DNA of 64,000 nucleotides from Streptosporangium becharense. GTDB taxonomy: Bacteria; Actinomycetota; Actinomycetes; Streptosporangiales; Streptosporangiaceae. Made by a program: the position numbers and the translations under genes. The DNA lies in contig NZ_JACHMP010000001.1 in the NCBI RefSeq assembly GCF_014204985.1, positions 6,634,001-6,698,000 on the forward strand, written 5' to 3'. Shown one piece after another: positions 25,932 to 34,027 of this stretch (its first letter is position 1; each line of letters opens with the position of its first letter). The notes below the pieces were generated by a model. It saw only the letters and a list, made by a program, of their open reading frames with translations, did no database searches and had not been told where the DNA came from.

Positions 25932-26002
25932 ATATAAGGGACGGCAGGTGCGGTAATGCACATTGGGGCTATTATGGCAAGACCCACCTGCCTGCCCTAT
26001 AA
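25932..26002 (+). terminator. Long imperfect hairpin, terminator or leader structure
   Basis: Arm TATAAGGGACGGCAGGTG (from 25933) pairs with CACCTGCCTGCCCTATA (to 26001) with two small bulges, enclosing about 33 nt of lower-GC sequence. It starts 10 bp after the DUF1206 stop. It could terminate that transcript; because the next gene starts at 26090 on the same strand it could instead be a structured 5' leader of the RsbW-like gene. Confidence 0.6.
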
Positions 26003-26089
26003 GTGACGTTATTCATACTTTTCCGTGACATCTTCTTCGGTGAGCCGAGCGTCTTTTCAGACGCACGGCAGCATCGGAGGGGGCGGCGT

Positions 26090-26530
26090 ATGGAGTCATC
26101 GGAGTACGGCGACGGGGAATGGGCGCTCCGCCTGGCGGGTGCCCCGGACCAGGTGGCCAGAGCCCGCCGTCTGATCTCGATGACCCTCGGTCGCGACCAC
26201 CCCCTCCACGACGACTGCGTCCTGTTGACCAGTGAGATCGCCACCAACGCGGTCGTCCACTCCCGTTCGGGGGACGGCGGGGTCTTCACCGTCACCGTGG
26301 TCTGCTCCGCGCGGAGCGTGCGGGTGTGCGTCCAGGACGAGGGCTCGCCGCAGGTCCCGTGCGTCTGCCACACCGACCCGGACGCGACGGGCGGTCGCGG
26401 CCTGCCCCTGCTGGAGGCGCTGTCCCACCGCTGGGGGCTGGTCAGGGAGGGGGGCTCCAACCGGGTCTGGTTCGAACTCGTGCTGGAACCGGCCGTCGTC
26501 CGCACGCCCAGGCTGGCGGGCGTCAGGTGA
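26090..26530 (+). CDS. RsbW-like anti-sigma/serine kinase-type ATPase
   Basis: 146 residues, one HATPase_c-like domain. The N-box is LLTSEIATNAVVHSRSG (about 43-59), G1 is VQDEGSPQVP and the ATP lid region DATGGRGLPLLEALSHRWG. Such short proteins, abundant in Streptomyces relatives, act as anti-sigma factors or anti-anti-sigma kinases in partner-switching control. No cognate STAS or sigma gene is adjacent. I took ATG 26090 (MESSEYGDGEWALRLAG); the upstream frame extension from 26003 is A/T-rich leader. GGAGG lies about 10 nt upstream. Confidence 0.82.
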   Translation: MESSEYGDGEWALRLAGAPDQVARARRLISMTLGRDHPLHDDCVLLTSEIATNAVVHSRSGDGGVFTVTVVCSARSVRVCVQDEGSPQVPCVCHTDPDATGGRGLPLLEALSHRWGLVREGGSNRVWFELVLEPAVVRTPRLAGVR

Positions 26531-26671
26531 CGTCCTCCGCCATCCGCAGAACGCGGCCGCCAGGACGCAGCCATCCGCAGGACACGGCCCCATTGATCTC
26601 CGCAGCCCGGAGCCCGGCCTCTCGGAGCCCGGCCTCCCGGCGACCGGCGTGAGTCATCCGTCCGCCGCGCC

Positions 26672-27262
26672 TCACGCCTGCGGGCCCGCCCGCTCCGCGA
26701 CGCCCAGGGCCCAGTCCAGGGTCCGCTCCTCGACGAACTCCCTGCCGTTCTCGGCGCCGACGATGAGCGCGGCGAGTTGCGGGAGGACCTGGGGCCACGC
26801 GGCCAGGCCGATGACCCCGAAAAGCACGGAGGCGGCCTGATCGCGGGGCATCCCCAGACGCCGGCCGAACTGCTCGACCTTCTCCCGGTACCTGGCCGCG
26901 CGTGCCGAGGCCGGATCGGCCGGGCAGGCGTTCTCCAGTGCCTCCCACTGCAGCAGGCGCAGGAATTCGGGATGGTCGCGATGGTAGCGGGAGACCTGCC
27001 CGACGTACTCGCGGAGCAGAGCGCCGGTCTCGCCCTGCTCACCGTCGGGCAGGGTGACGATGGCCAGGAGATCGTCAAGGGCGTCGTCGACGACCGCCGC
27101 GAACAATCCGTCCTTGTTGCCGAAGTGGCCGTAGATGCGTTGCTTGTTCACGCCGGCGGCGGCGGCGATCCGATCCACCCGGGCTCCCGCGAGGCCATGG
27201 GCGGCGAATTCACCGCGGGCGGCGTCCAGCAACGCACGCCTGGTGGATCGGGGACCTGGCAT
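26672..27262 (-). CDS. TetR family regulator of divergent MFS exporter
   Basis: 196 residues. The N-terminal HTH is clear: TRRALLDAARGEFAAHGLAGARVDRIAAAAGVNKQRIYGHFGNK, the signature TetR_N layout, followed by an all-helical C-terminal domain (TetR_C of the YcdC/BetI-like type). Start taken at ATG 27262 (MPGPRSTRR) rather than the upstream in-frame ATG. Divergent from an MFS transporter with two 18-bp operators in the 83-bp gap, the classic local-repressor arrangement; ligand unknown. Confidence 0.9.
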   Translation of the reverse strand: MPGPRSTRRALLDAARGEFAAHGLAGARVDRIAAAAGVNKQRIYGHFGNKDGLFAAVVDDALDDLLAIVTLPDGEQGETGALLREYVGQVSRYHRDHPEFLRLLQWEALENACPADPASARAARYREKVEQFGRRLGMPRDQAASVLFGVIGLAAWPQVLPQLAALIVGAENGREFVEERTLDWALGVAERAGPQA

Positions 27263-27295
27263 GCCGACGAGTCTAGGAGCCGGCCCCCACCCGGG

Positions 27296-27332
27296 CAACC
27301 AACCGGATGGTTGTCAACCAACTAGATGGTTG
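27296..27332. promoter_or_regulatory. Two tandem 18-bp operators CAACC-N8-GGTTG
   Basis: Box 1 at 27296-27313 and box 2 at 27315-27332 both read CAACC, eight bases, GGTTG, with a 19-bp period. They fill the divergent gap between the TetR and MFS starts and are the probable TetR binding sites. The ATG at 27307 lies inside box 1 and is not used as the MFS start. Confidence 0.8.
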
Positions 27333-27345
27333 GTACGGTCCGGGC

Positions 27346-28593
27346 ATGCCCCCAGCCTCCTCACCGGTGGACACCTCCTCCCCGGCGATCCCCTCGACCG
27401 GGGAGTCCGTCCCGTTCGGACGCACCACCGTGGCTCTCGCGTTCACCGCCCTGGGGCTGCTGACCCAGCTGTACGGTGTGATCCCCCTGCTCGGTCACAT
27501 CGGGACCACCCTGTCGGTCTCCCCGAGTTCGGCGGCATCGGTCCAGAGCGTGTTCGGGTTCGCGTACTCGGTGGGCTTCATCCTGTGGGGCGTGGTGGTG
27601 GACCGGCTCGGTGCCCGGCGGGTGATGCTCTCCGGGCTGGCGCTGCTGATCCCGGTGACCTTCGCCGCGGGGCTCGCACCGACCCTGACCTGGGTGCTGG
27701 TCGCCCGCGCCGCGCAGGGGCTGCTCTCGGCTGCGTTCGCGCCGGCGGCGTTCTCCTACCTCGGCAGCCGCGTCGAACCCGGCAGGCGGGGCCTGGCCAT
27801 GACGGTCCTGACCAGCTCCTTCCTCGCCGCGGCGGTGATCGGGCAGGTGTTCGCCCAGGCGGTCGGCGTCTGGCAGGGATGGCGCTGGTTCTTCTTCACG
27901 AGTGCCGGTTTCCTCGCCGCCGCCGTCATCGCCACAGCCCTCGTCCTCAGAAGGGATCCGCCCGTCGCCCCCGCGCCGGGCAACCCCTTTGCCCCGCTGG
28001 GCCGGCTCGTGACACGCCGGCGCTTGCTGGCCTTCCTTCTCGCGACACCCGCCGTCCTCGGCCCGTTCGTGGGCCTGTACACGGGTATCCAGCTTTCCGG
28101 CCTCATCCCGCAGGACGCGCTGCTGGCGCTGCGGGCCAGCGCGCTGCCCGCCCTGATCGCGGCGCCGTTCGCGAACCGGTTCCTCTCGAGGGTCCCGCCG
28201 GCCCGCCGCCTGCTCGCCGCGTTCACGGTCGCCGCCGTGGCCGGTGCCGCGCTCGCCGTCCTGCCCGGATCGGTGTGGACGGTGGGCGTCTGCATGTTCG
28301 CCGTCGCGCTCACGGTCTCGGTCGCGGCTCCGGCGATGATCGAGGTCGTCATGCCGCTGGCGCTGCCCCATCGCGGGGCGGGAACCGCGCTCTACACGTT
28401 CACCCTGTTCGCCGGGGCGAGCGTCGCCCCGCAGCTCGTCGGCTCCCTGGAGCTCGGTCTGAGCCGGACGGCGCTCGTCTCCGCGGCCGTGTTCGCCGCC
28501 GCGGGGGCGATCGTCGCCGTCGTGTCGCGCACCCGCCCGCCGGCGGCCCGCCGGCGGGTTCGGCCGCCGGCGGGCGGGGCGGTCAGCCGATGA
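27346..28593 (+). CDS. MFS transporter, drug/metabolite exporter type
   Basis: 415 residues with about 12 hydrophobic helices. The loop 2-3 signature is WGVVVDRLGARRVMLSG; helix 5 has the exporter-like pattern TSSFLAAAVIGQVFAQAVG. It fits the DHA1/YnfM-like families, which export drugs or metabolites by proton antiport. I chose ATG 27346 (MPPASSPVDTSSPA). There is no strong Shine-Dalgarno, so translation may be leaderless or nearly so. The C-terminus overlaps the end of the convergent BNR gene by 11 bp. Regulated by the divergent TetR through the two operators. Confidence 0.88.
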   Translation: MPPASSPVDTSSPAIPSTGESVPFGRTTVALAFTALGLLTQLYGVIPLLGHIGTTLSVSPSSAASVQSVFGFAYSVGFILWGVVVDRLGARRVMLSGLALLIPVTFAAGLAPTLTWVLVARAAQGLLSAAFAPAAFSYLGSRVEPGRRGLAMTVLTSSFLAAAVIGQVFAQAVGVWQGWRWFFFTSAGFLAAAVIATALVLRRDPPVAPAPGNPFAPLGRLVTRRRLLAFLLATPAVLGPFVGLYTGIQLSGLIPQDALLALRASALPALIAAPFANRFLSRVPPARRLLAAFTVAAVAGAALAVLPGSVWTVGVCMFAVALTVSVAAPAMIEVVMPLALPHRGAGTALYTFTLFAGASVAPQLVGSLELGLSRTALVSAAVFAAAGAIVAVVSRTRPPAARRRVRPPAGGAVSR

Positions 28594-30505
28594 CCTCGAT
28601 CTCGAAGACGCGGGCGACGTCGAGGGCGTTGCCGGAGGGGTCGGTGATGAGCAGCCGCACCTGGTCGGCCTGGACGTCACCGGCGTCCACGGTCACCGTG
28701 CCGGAGGTGTTGCCCGTGACGCGGCCGATCTCCTGCCACTGGCCGTCGACGCGGGCCTCGACGGTGAAGTCGCGCAGCACGTCGGTGCCCGGGACGGGTG
28801 CGCGGGTGTAGCCGGTCTGCACCCGGACCCGGTCGATCGCGGCCGGAGAGCCGAGGTCCACGGTGATCGTCGGCGCCGTGTCGCCCTGGGCGGAGATCCA
28901 CCGGCTGGCGTCGGTGCAGAGGCCGTCGACAGCCTTGTCGCCGCCGGTGTCGGCGCGCAGGGCGGAGGAGACCGTCACCTGGGCACCGAGTGCGAGGTTC
29001 GTGCCGGTCGGGTCGCCGCCCAACAGCTCCTGGGTGATCTGCGGGAACGTCTTCCCGGTGACGGGGCCGCCGGCTCGGGGCACCGACGCGTGCCAGAGTC
29101 CGCCCCGGCCGCCGTCGGCCAGCGGCGCGGTCACATAGAGCACGTCGGTCCCGCTCGGGTGCGGCAGGGCACGCAGCCGCTGCAGGTCGCGCTGGGGGTC
29201 GCCCACGGTCGTGAACCGCCACGGGCCTCCGGAGGCCGCCCGCTCGGCCACCACCACCTGGCTGCGGACACCGCCGCACCCGGTCGCCTGGGCGACGAAG
29301 TAGATGCGGGTCTTACCGGCGGAGTGGGTGGCGTCGATCGCCGCCGACGTCTCGACGGCGGGGCCCGCCTCGGTCCGGTCGGCGACGGTCTCGCGGGTCC
29401 ACGCCGAGCCGTTCCAGGTGGCGTAGCGCACGTCGAACCCGGCGAAGTTGCCGCCGCCGGTCGCCGGACGATAGCGGTAGGCGATGCCGTGCAGCCGGTT
29501 CCCCTTCAGGGCGATCTTCGCGGTCTGCATCGCCGGGCTCTCCGAGGTGATGGTCTCGCCTTCGGCGTAGGGCTGGTAGACCACCGGCTCACCCGCGTCG
29601 GGCGTCACGGGCACGGTGCGCTCGGTGCCGCTCACGTCACGGAAGGAGCCGTCGGCCGGGTTGTAGACCAGGTAGGAGCCCAGGTGACGCAGGGCACTGG
29701 CCGGCCACGGGCCCCACTCCCACAGGATGTGCACCCGGCCGCGCGGGTCCACCTTCAGGTCGTCGGGGTAGAAGGAGTGCCCGTTCGCCGAGGCGATCAC
29801 CGCGACCCGGCTCCAGGCGTGCGTGGCGGTGTCGAAGCGGTACAGCCGGCCGCTGCGCCTGCCCAGGGTGTCCTGGTCGGTGCGGACCATCACGTAGGCG
29901 TCGCCGTCGCCGCCGCGCACGGTGACTGGGTAGGTGAAGCGCGACTCGCCGTCGGGCATGTCCGCGGAGGCGTCCACCAGGGAGGTCACGTCACCGGCCC
30001 GGGTCGTGCGGTAATAGCGCCAGGGGTGGTTGTGCATGGAGACGAAGGCGTGGATGTGGCCCTCGCCGTCCACCACGATGGACGGCTGGTTGTGCCCGAC
30101 GTCGTCACCGTAGGCGACGCACGCCCCGGCGGCGGTCCGCAGGCAGCCGCTGGTCCAGGTGCCGTCCGTCCCGCGTGCCGCGACGTGCACCTCGTGTTGC
30201 CCGGCGGCCGTGACGGGGGCGTTGTAGGCGAAGTACGTCACGCCCTTGAACCGGTCCAGGGGACGCCACCATCCGGCCTGGTTGGAGGTGTCCACGGGGA
30301 AGGGGAGCTTCTCCACCGCCGGGGCGGGCGCCCGTCCGGCCTGCCGGTCGGGTGCGGCCTGGGCGGTGGCCGGGAGCGCCGCGCAGGCCAGGCCGGCGAG
30401 CGCGACCGCGGTGAGGGCGGTCCGGGTGCCCAGACCGCTCCTCCGGCGGGAAACGGGCGACGGCATCGAATGGGAAGGCGACGGACGTGATTCGGGGGGT
30501 GTCAT
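28583..30505 (-). CDS. Secreted BNR_4 protein with F5/8C carbohydrate-binding domain
   Basis: 640 residues. Signal peptide about 1-50 (SRRRSGLGTRTALTAVALAG core, cleavage near AQA|AP). Residues about 60-470 form a beta-propeller of BNR_4 type: VGHNQPSIVVDGEGHIHAFV and MHNHPWRYYRT match the conserved core of BNR_4 proteins, which include PL24/PL25-like and other uronic-acid lyases. After a linker, the last about 140 residues (TNLALGAQVTVSS to VFEIEVIG) are an F5/8 type C (CBM32-like) domain. Probably cuts an acidic polysaccharide outside the cell (inference from the locus). ATG 30505 has AAAGG 7 nt upstream; an ATG at 30529 is possible. Confidence 0.8.
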   Translation of the reverse strand: MTPPESRPSPSHSMPSPVSRRRSGLGTRTALTAVALAGLACAALPATAQAAPDRQAGRAPAPAVEKLPFPVDTSNQAGWWRPLDRFKGVTYFAYNAPVTAAGQHEVHVAARGTDGTWTSGCLRTAAGACVAYGDDVGHNQPSIVVDGEGHIHAFVSMHNHPWRYYRTTRAGDVTSLVDASADMPDGESRFTYPVTVRGGDGDAYVMVRTDQDTLGRRSGRLYRFDTATHAWSRVAVIASANGHSFYPDDLKVDPRGRVHILWEWGPWPASALRHLGSYLVYNPADGSFRDVSGTERTVPVTPDAGEPVVYQPYAEGETITSESPAMQTAKIALKGNRLHGIAYRYRPATGGGNFAGFDVRYATWNGSAWTRETVADRTEAGPAVETSAAIDATHSAGKTRIYFVAQATGCGGVRSQVVVAERAASGGPWRFTTVGDPQRDLQRLRALPHPSGTDVLYVTAPLADGGRGGLWHASVPRAGGPVTGKTFPQITQELLGGDPTGTNLALGAQVTVSSALRADTGGDKAVDGLCTDASRWISAQGDTAPTITVDLGSPAAIDRVRVQTGYTRAPVPGTDVLRDFTVEARVDGQWQEIGRVTGNTSGTVTVDAGDVQADQVRLLITDPSGNALDVARVFEIEVIG

Positions 30506-30686
30506 GTGCTGCCTTTCTTCGGTGTTCATCGGGTGCCGGCCGGAAGGCGGTGCATCGAGCCGGGAAGGGGGCGGGCCGGTGGGCGTGCCCCGGGTGGGAA
30601 GGGGGACGGGCCGAGGGCGTGCCCCGGGTGGGGCGGTGGGGTACGGGTCGGGCGGATGCACGCCGCGCGGGGCGGGGTGGCGCGGG

Positions 30687-31307
30687 TCAGGCGGATGTGC
30701 GCAGTGCGGAGAGCAGCGCGGCGACGCGGCCGGGCGTCTCGGCGGCGGGGCCGCGGGTCAGCTCGCCGCCGATGCCGACGGCGGCGGCCCCGGCGGCGAT
30801 CCACTCGGGCGCGGTGGCGGCGCTCACGCCGCCGGTGGGGACGAGCGGGGCGTACGGGAGGGCCTGGAGGAGGTCGCGCAGGCTGCCGGGGGACGACTGC
30901 GAGGCGGGGAAGATCTTGACCAGGTCGGCCCCGTGTTCCAGCGCGGTCAGGACCTCGGTGGGTGTGGCGGCTCCGGCGACCACGGGCACGCCGTGGCGGT
31001 GGGCCGACCGGATCACGTCGGTGCTGAGCGTCGGGCAGACCAGGAAACGTGCTCCGGCCTCGATCGCGGCCCCGGCCTGCTGAGCGTCCAGGACGGTTCC
31101 CGCGCCGACGAGCGCCGCACCCCCCGCCAGCCGCCGGATCGCGCTGAGCGCCGCGGGCGTCGACAGTGAGACCTCGACCGAGTGGAGGCCGGCCCCGATG
31201 AGGCGGGTGCCGAGCTCGGCCGCGGTGTCGGCGTCCGGGGCCCGGATGATGCCGATCACCCGGTCGGAGACGACGCGCTCGGCGAGACGCCAGCGGTATT
31301 CGGCCAT
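30687..31307 (-). CDS. eda: 2-keto-3-deoxy-6-phosphogluconate aldolase family
   Basis: About 206 residues, a class I aldolase of the KDPG/KHG family, a TIM-barrel trimer. It splits KDPG (or KDPGal) to pyruvate and glyceraldehyde 3-phosphate. Seen: IGIIRAPDADTA, catalytic Glu in SVEVSLST, GAGTVLDAQQAG, FLVCPTLSTDVI, the Schiff-base Lys in ADLVKIFPAS and the phosphate-binding VPTGGVS. ATG 31307 is chosen; GTG 31322 is an alternative in frame. Its own T-rich leader (31323-31400 on the minus strand) follows the terminator of the upstream operon. It complements the KDG kinase across the locus. Confidence 0.92.
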   Translation of the reverse strand: MAEYRWRLAERVVSDRVIGIIRAPDADTAAELGTRLIGAGLHSVEVSLSTPAALSAIRRLAGGAALVGAGTVLDAQQAGAAIEAGARFLVCPTLSTDVIRSAHRHGVPVVAGAATPTEVLTALEHGADLVKIFPASQSSPGSLRDLLQALPYAPLVPTGGVSAATAPEWIAAGAAAVGIGGELTRGPAAETPGRVAALLSALRTSA

Positions 31308-31468
31308 GGAGCTGAACCTCACTCTGCTCGGTCAGTGAAAGGGCGAAAAAGAATAGAGAAGATCAAAAGGATTAAAAGTGTACGAACGGGCATGGAGTGT
31401 CCCCGAGGGGAGAGAACAGGGGTGGGGAGGGGACGGGCGGACAGAGGGGGATCCGCCCGTCTCCGCAC

Positions 31469-31503
31469 CCGGGGTCCGGGCCAGGGGGTGGCCCGGACCC
31501 CGG
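31469..31503 (-). terminator. Perfect 15-bp hairpin terminator
   Basis: CCGGGGTCCGGGCCA, a GGGGG loop, then its exact complement, 3 bp beyond the stop codon of the large secreted enzyme. No T-run, as is common in actinomycetes. It separates the transporter operon from the aldolase/BNR genes. Confidence 0.8.
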
Positions 31504-31506
31504 CGA

Positions 31507-33909
31507 TCAGGAGACGACCCGCACTGTGGCCGTCCTGGCGAAACCGTCCAGGCCGTAGCGAACGGTGATCGTCTGGCCGGGGCGGATCTGCAGCCGCCCG
31601 TCGTCCGCGCGGACGGTTCCGGCGTCGGTGGGCAGCGTCCCCGTGAAGTCCCGTGAGCTCCTGCCCGCCTCCGTGACGGTGAGCGTCTCGTCGTCGCCGC
31701 CGGAGGTGGTCACCCGCACCGTCCCGGTCTCCGCCGTCGCCGCGTCGAGGTTGAGCGCCGCGCGCAGCCGTACGGAGAACGGCCGGCCCGGCGCCACCGC
31801 CGCCGCGCGCAGGCTCGTCCGGTCGGCGGACAGCTGGGCGAGGCTGGCGTTCCACGCGCTGTTGAACGCCACCCAGCCCTCGGTGTAGCCGAGGTCGGCG
31901 TCCGGGTCGTAGGGGTAACCGGCCTCCTTGGGCGAGCCGTCGAGCACGCCGCGGACCTCCTCCAGCTCGCCCGCGCCCTTACCCGGCGGATACTCCTTGG
32001 GCCAGCCGCGCTCCACCCCCTCGAAGCCGTCCGCGGTGGCGGCGTCGTGCGAGAAGTGCGCGTCGGCGGGGTTGCGGCCGAAGACGCCGTCGACGTGCGA
32101 GGCGGCGATCCGGCGCAGCGTCCTGGCGACGGTCGCGTCACCGACGACCCCCGCCGCGGCGAGCGCGGCGGCGGGCAGGCCCGCGACGTTGCCCGGCTCG
32201 TTGAACTCGGGGATGATCCACAGGTCGGCCGAGTACTTACGGAAGTCCCACATGTTGGCCGAGCGGGCGACCACCACGTCGGCCCACTGGCGGATCTTGG
32301 CCGCCAGGCCGGGCGGCGCCGCGTCCGGGTGGTTGCGCAGGAGGTAGACGAGCGAGGTCACCGTCACGTGCTCGCTCATCCGCTGGCCCTTGGTGGTGGC
32401 GGGGTCGTTCCAGTCGAGGTTGTCCACGATCCACTTCGCCTGCGCGGTGGCCGAGGCCAGGTAACGGCCGGGGTCGGGGAGCCCGTCGCGCTTGGCGACC
32501 TCGTACATCATCAGGTTGGGCACGATCGAGTGGCCGGGCGGGAACTGGCCCTTGCCGGTGCCGACGACCGTGTAGGTCTGGAACAGGTCGGCGGTGTGCG
32601 CGATGTCGTACCAGTTCCACCGCCTGCGGTCCGGGTCGCCCCACAGGCGCACCAGGTGGTCGCGGGCCTTGACGTACTGCTCGCGCGGGATCCACCGCGA
32701 GAAGTGCGGGTAGGCGTGGACGAACCAGGCCAGCTGCTCCTTGAGCAGGTCGTGGTTGACCTGGCCCTGCAGGTAGAGGTCCACCCCCCAGTTGACCAGC
32801 TTGGCGATCTCCGGCGCGTCGGGGGTCGTGGGGATCGCCAGCCCGTCGTAGCGGCCGGTGCCCGGTGTGCCGGTGAAGGCGTCCGGGTTGGCCAGGTACA
32901 TGGAGATCAGACCCTGCAGGGAGAAGGAGAACTGGTGGTCGTCCCGCCAGGCGACACCGGTGTTGCCCCGGTTGCAGTGGTTGCCCGCGGGGTCGGTGAA
33001 GACCAGTTCGGTGGCGTCGCCGTGCGCGCAGCGGCTGCCCACCATGAAGTCGATCGCCCGCTGCAGGGAGACGCGGTAGGTCCAGTTCGCCCCGATCCCG
33101 AACGGGTGCGAGGTGCCGGTCCCGGCCGCGGTCCCGGTGACGGTGATCACGTACGGGCCGGGTGCGGCGGGGTCGAAGGCGGTGAAGTCACCGGCGCCGC
33201 CGGTGACCGTGCCGCGGAACAGGACGGTGGATGAGCCCTCACGGGTGACGGTGAACGGGCTGCCGTCCTCGGCGCGTGGCGCGGTGAAGCGCTTGGAGGC
33301 GCCCAGGTCGTAGCCGCTCTGGTTGACGAGCACGTCCTGGGAGGGCTTCGTGGAGCGCAGCCGTACCGCGTCGGCACGGGTCACCTTCCCCGCGGTGCGG
33401 GCGGTCACCGTGACGGTGAGGGACGTGCCCGCAGCGAGCCGCACGGTGCCGACGGTGTGCCAGGCGTCGCCGATGGCGGCCTGGTTCACCGTGACCGGGG
33501 TGCCGCCGTCCCAGGAGTAGGTGACGGCGGGGTCGTTGACGTCGGCGGAGCGGGGGATCCACACGCCGAGGGTGTACTCGCCCTCGGCCGGGGCGGTGAG
33601 GGTCCAGGAGGCGGTGGCACCCACCTCGCGGGTGAAGCGGGTGGTGCCGTCCAGGTAGCCGGTCCGCTGGGCCTGCGTCCAGGCGCCGGTCTCGTGGTAT
33701 CCGGGGTCGCGGGTGGTGGAGACGGTCGCGGCGACGGCACCGGGTGCGGACGCCGGGGCCGCGAGAGCGGCGGAGACGGGGGCGGGGGCCACGAGAGCGG
33801 CGGAGACGGGGGCGAGGGGTGTGACAGCGGCGGCGGAGGCGGGGGACGTGGCGGCGAGGACGAGCGGTAAGGCGAGCGCGCCGGTCAGCGCGCGTGCGAG
33901 CATGGACAT
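31507..33909 (-). CDS. Large secreted carbohydrate-active enzyme, CelD_N Ig plus helical domain
   Basis: 800 residues. Signal peptide 1-27 (LTGALALPLVLAATSPASAAA), then an Ala/Pro-rich linker with a duplicated PVSAAL-APA motif. Residues about 63-185 resemble a golvesin/xanthan-lyase-type beta domain (YHETGAWTQAQ, YTLGVWIP). Residues about 190-275 match the cellulase N-terminal Ig-like domain (DVLVNQSGYDLGASKRFTAP). About 280-680 is helix-rich, resembling (alpha/alpha)6 GH9-type or related barrels, with HVDGVFGRNPADAHFSH near the end; no textbook GH9 catalytic motif is obvious. The rest is a beta domain. I would call it a putative glycoside hydrolase of unassigned family. Same direction as the transporter genes. 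Confidence 0.7.
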   Translation of the reverse strand: MSMLARALTGALALPLVLAATSPASAAAVTPLAPVSAALVAPAPVSAALAAPASAPGAVAATVSTTRDPGYHETGAWTQAQRTGYLDGTTRFTREVGATASWTLTAPAEGEYTLGVWIPRSADVNDPAVTYSWDGGTPVTVNQAAIGDAWHTVGTVRLAAGTSLTVTVTARTAGKVTRADAVRLRSTKPSQDVLVNQSGYDLGASKRFTAPRAEDGSPFTVTREGSSTVLFRGTVTGGAGDFTAFDPAAPGPYVITVTGTAAGTGTSHPFGIGANWTYRVSLQRAIDFMVGSRCAHGDATELVFTDPAGNHCNRGNTGVAWRDDHQFSFSLQGLISMYLANPDAFTGTPGTGRYDGLAIPTTPDAPEIAKLVNWGVDLYLQGQVNHDLLKEQLAWFVHAYPHFSRWIPREQYVKARDHLVRLWGDPDRRRWNWYDIAHTADLFQTYTVVGTGKGQFPPGHSIVPNLMMYEVAKRDGLPDPGRYLASATAQAKWIVDNLDWNDPATTKGQRMSEHVTVTSLVYLLRNHPDAAPPGLAAKIRQWADVVVARSANMWDFRKYSADLWIIPEFNEPGNVAGLPAAALAAAGVVGDATVARTLRRIAASHVDGVFGRNPADAHFSHDAATADGFEGVERGWPKEYPPGKGAGELEEVRGVLDGSPKEAGYPYDPDADLGYTEGWVAFNSAWNASLAQLSADRTSLRAAAVAPGRPFSVRLRAALNLDAATAETGTVRVTTSGGDDETLTVTEAGRSSRDFTGTLPTDAGTVRADDGRLQIRPGQTITVRYGLDGFARTATVRVVS

Positions 33910-34027
33910 GAAGCACCTCTGTCGTGACGGGCAGGAGGGTGTTCAGGGCCGCCCGGCGGGTGCGGCGTCTCGTGCGGAATGGCGGTTCCGCGGGGAGGAG
34001 CAGCCCCTGCCGGGCGGTCCGCGGCCG

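Noticed and set aside
27307..27345. Earlier ATG start for the MFS transporter
   Set aside because: It lies inside the first TetR operator and adds residues that no MFS protein needs.
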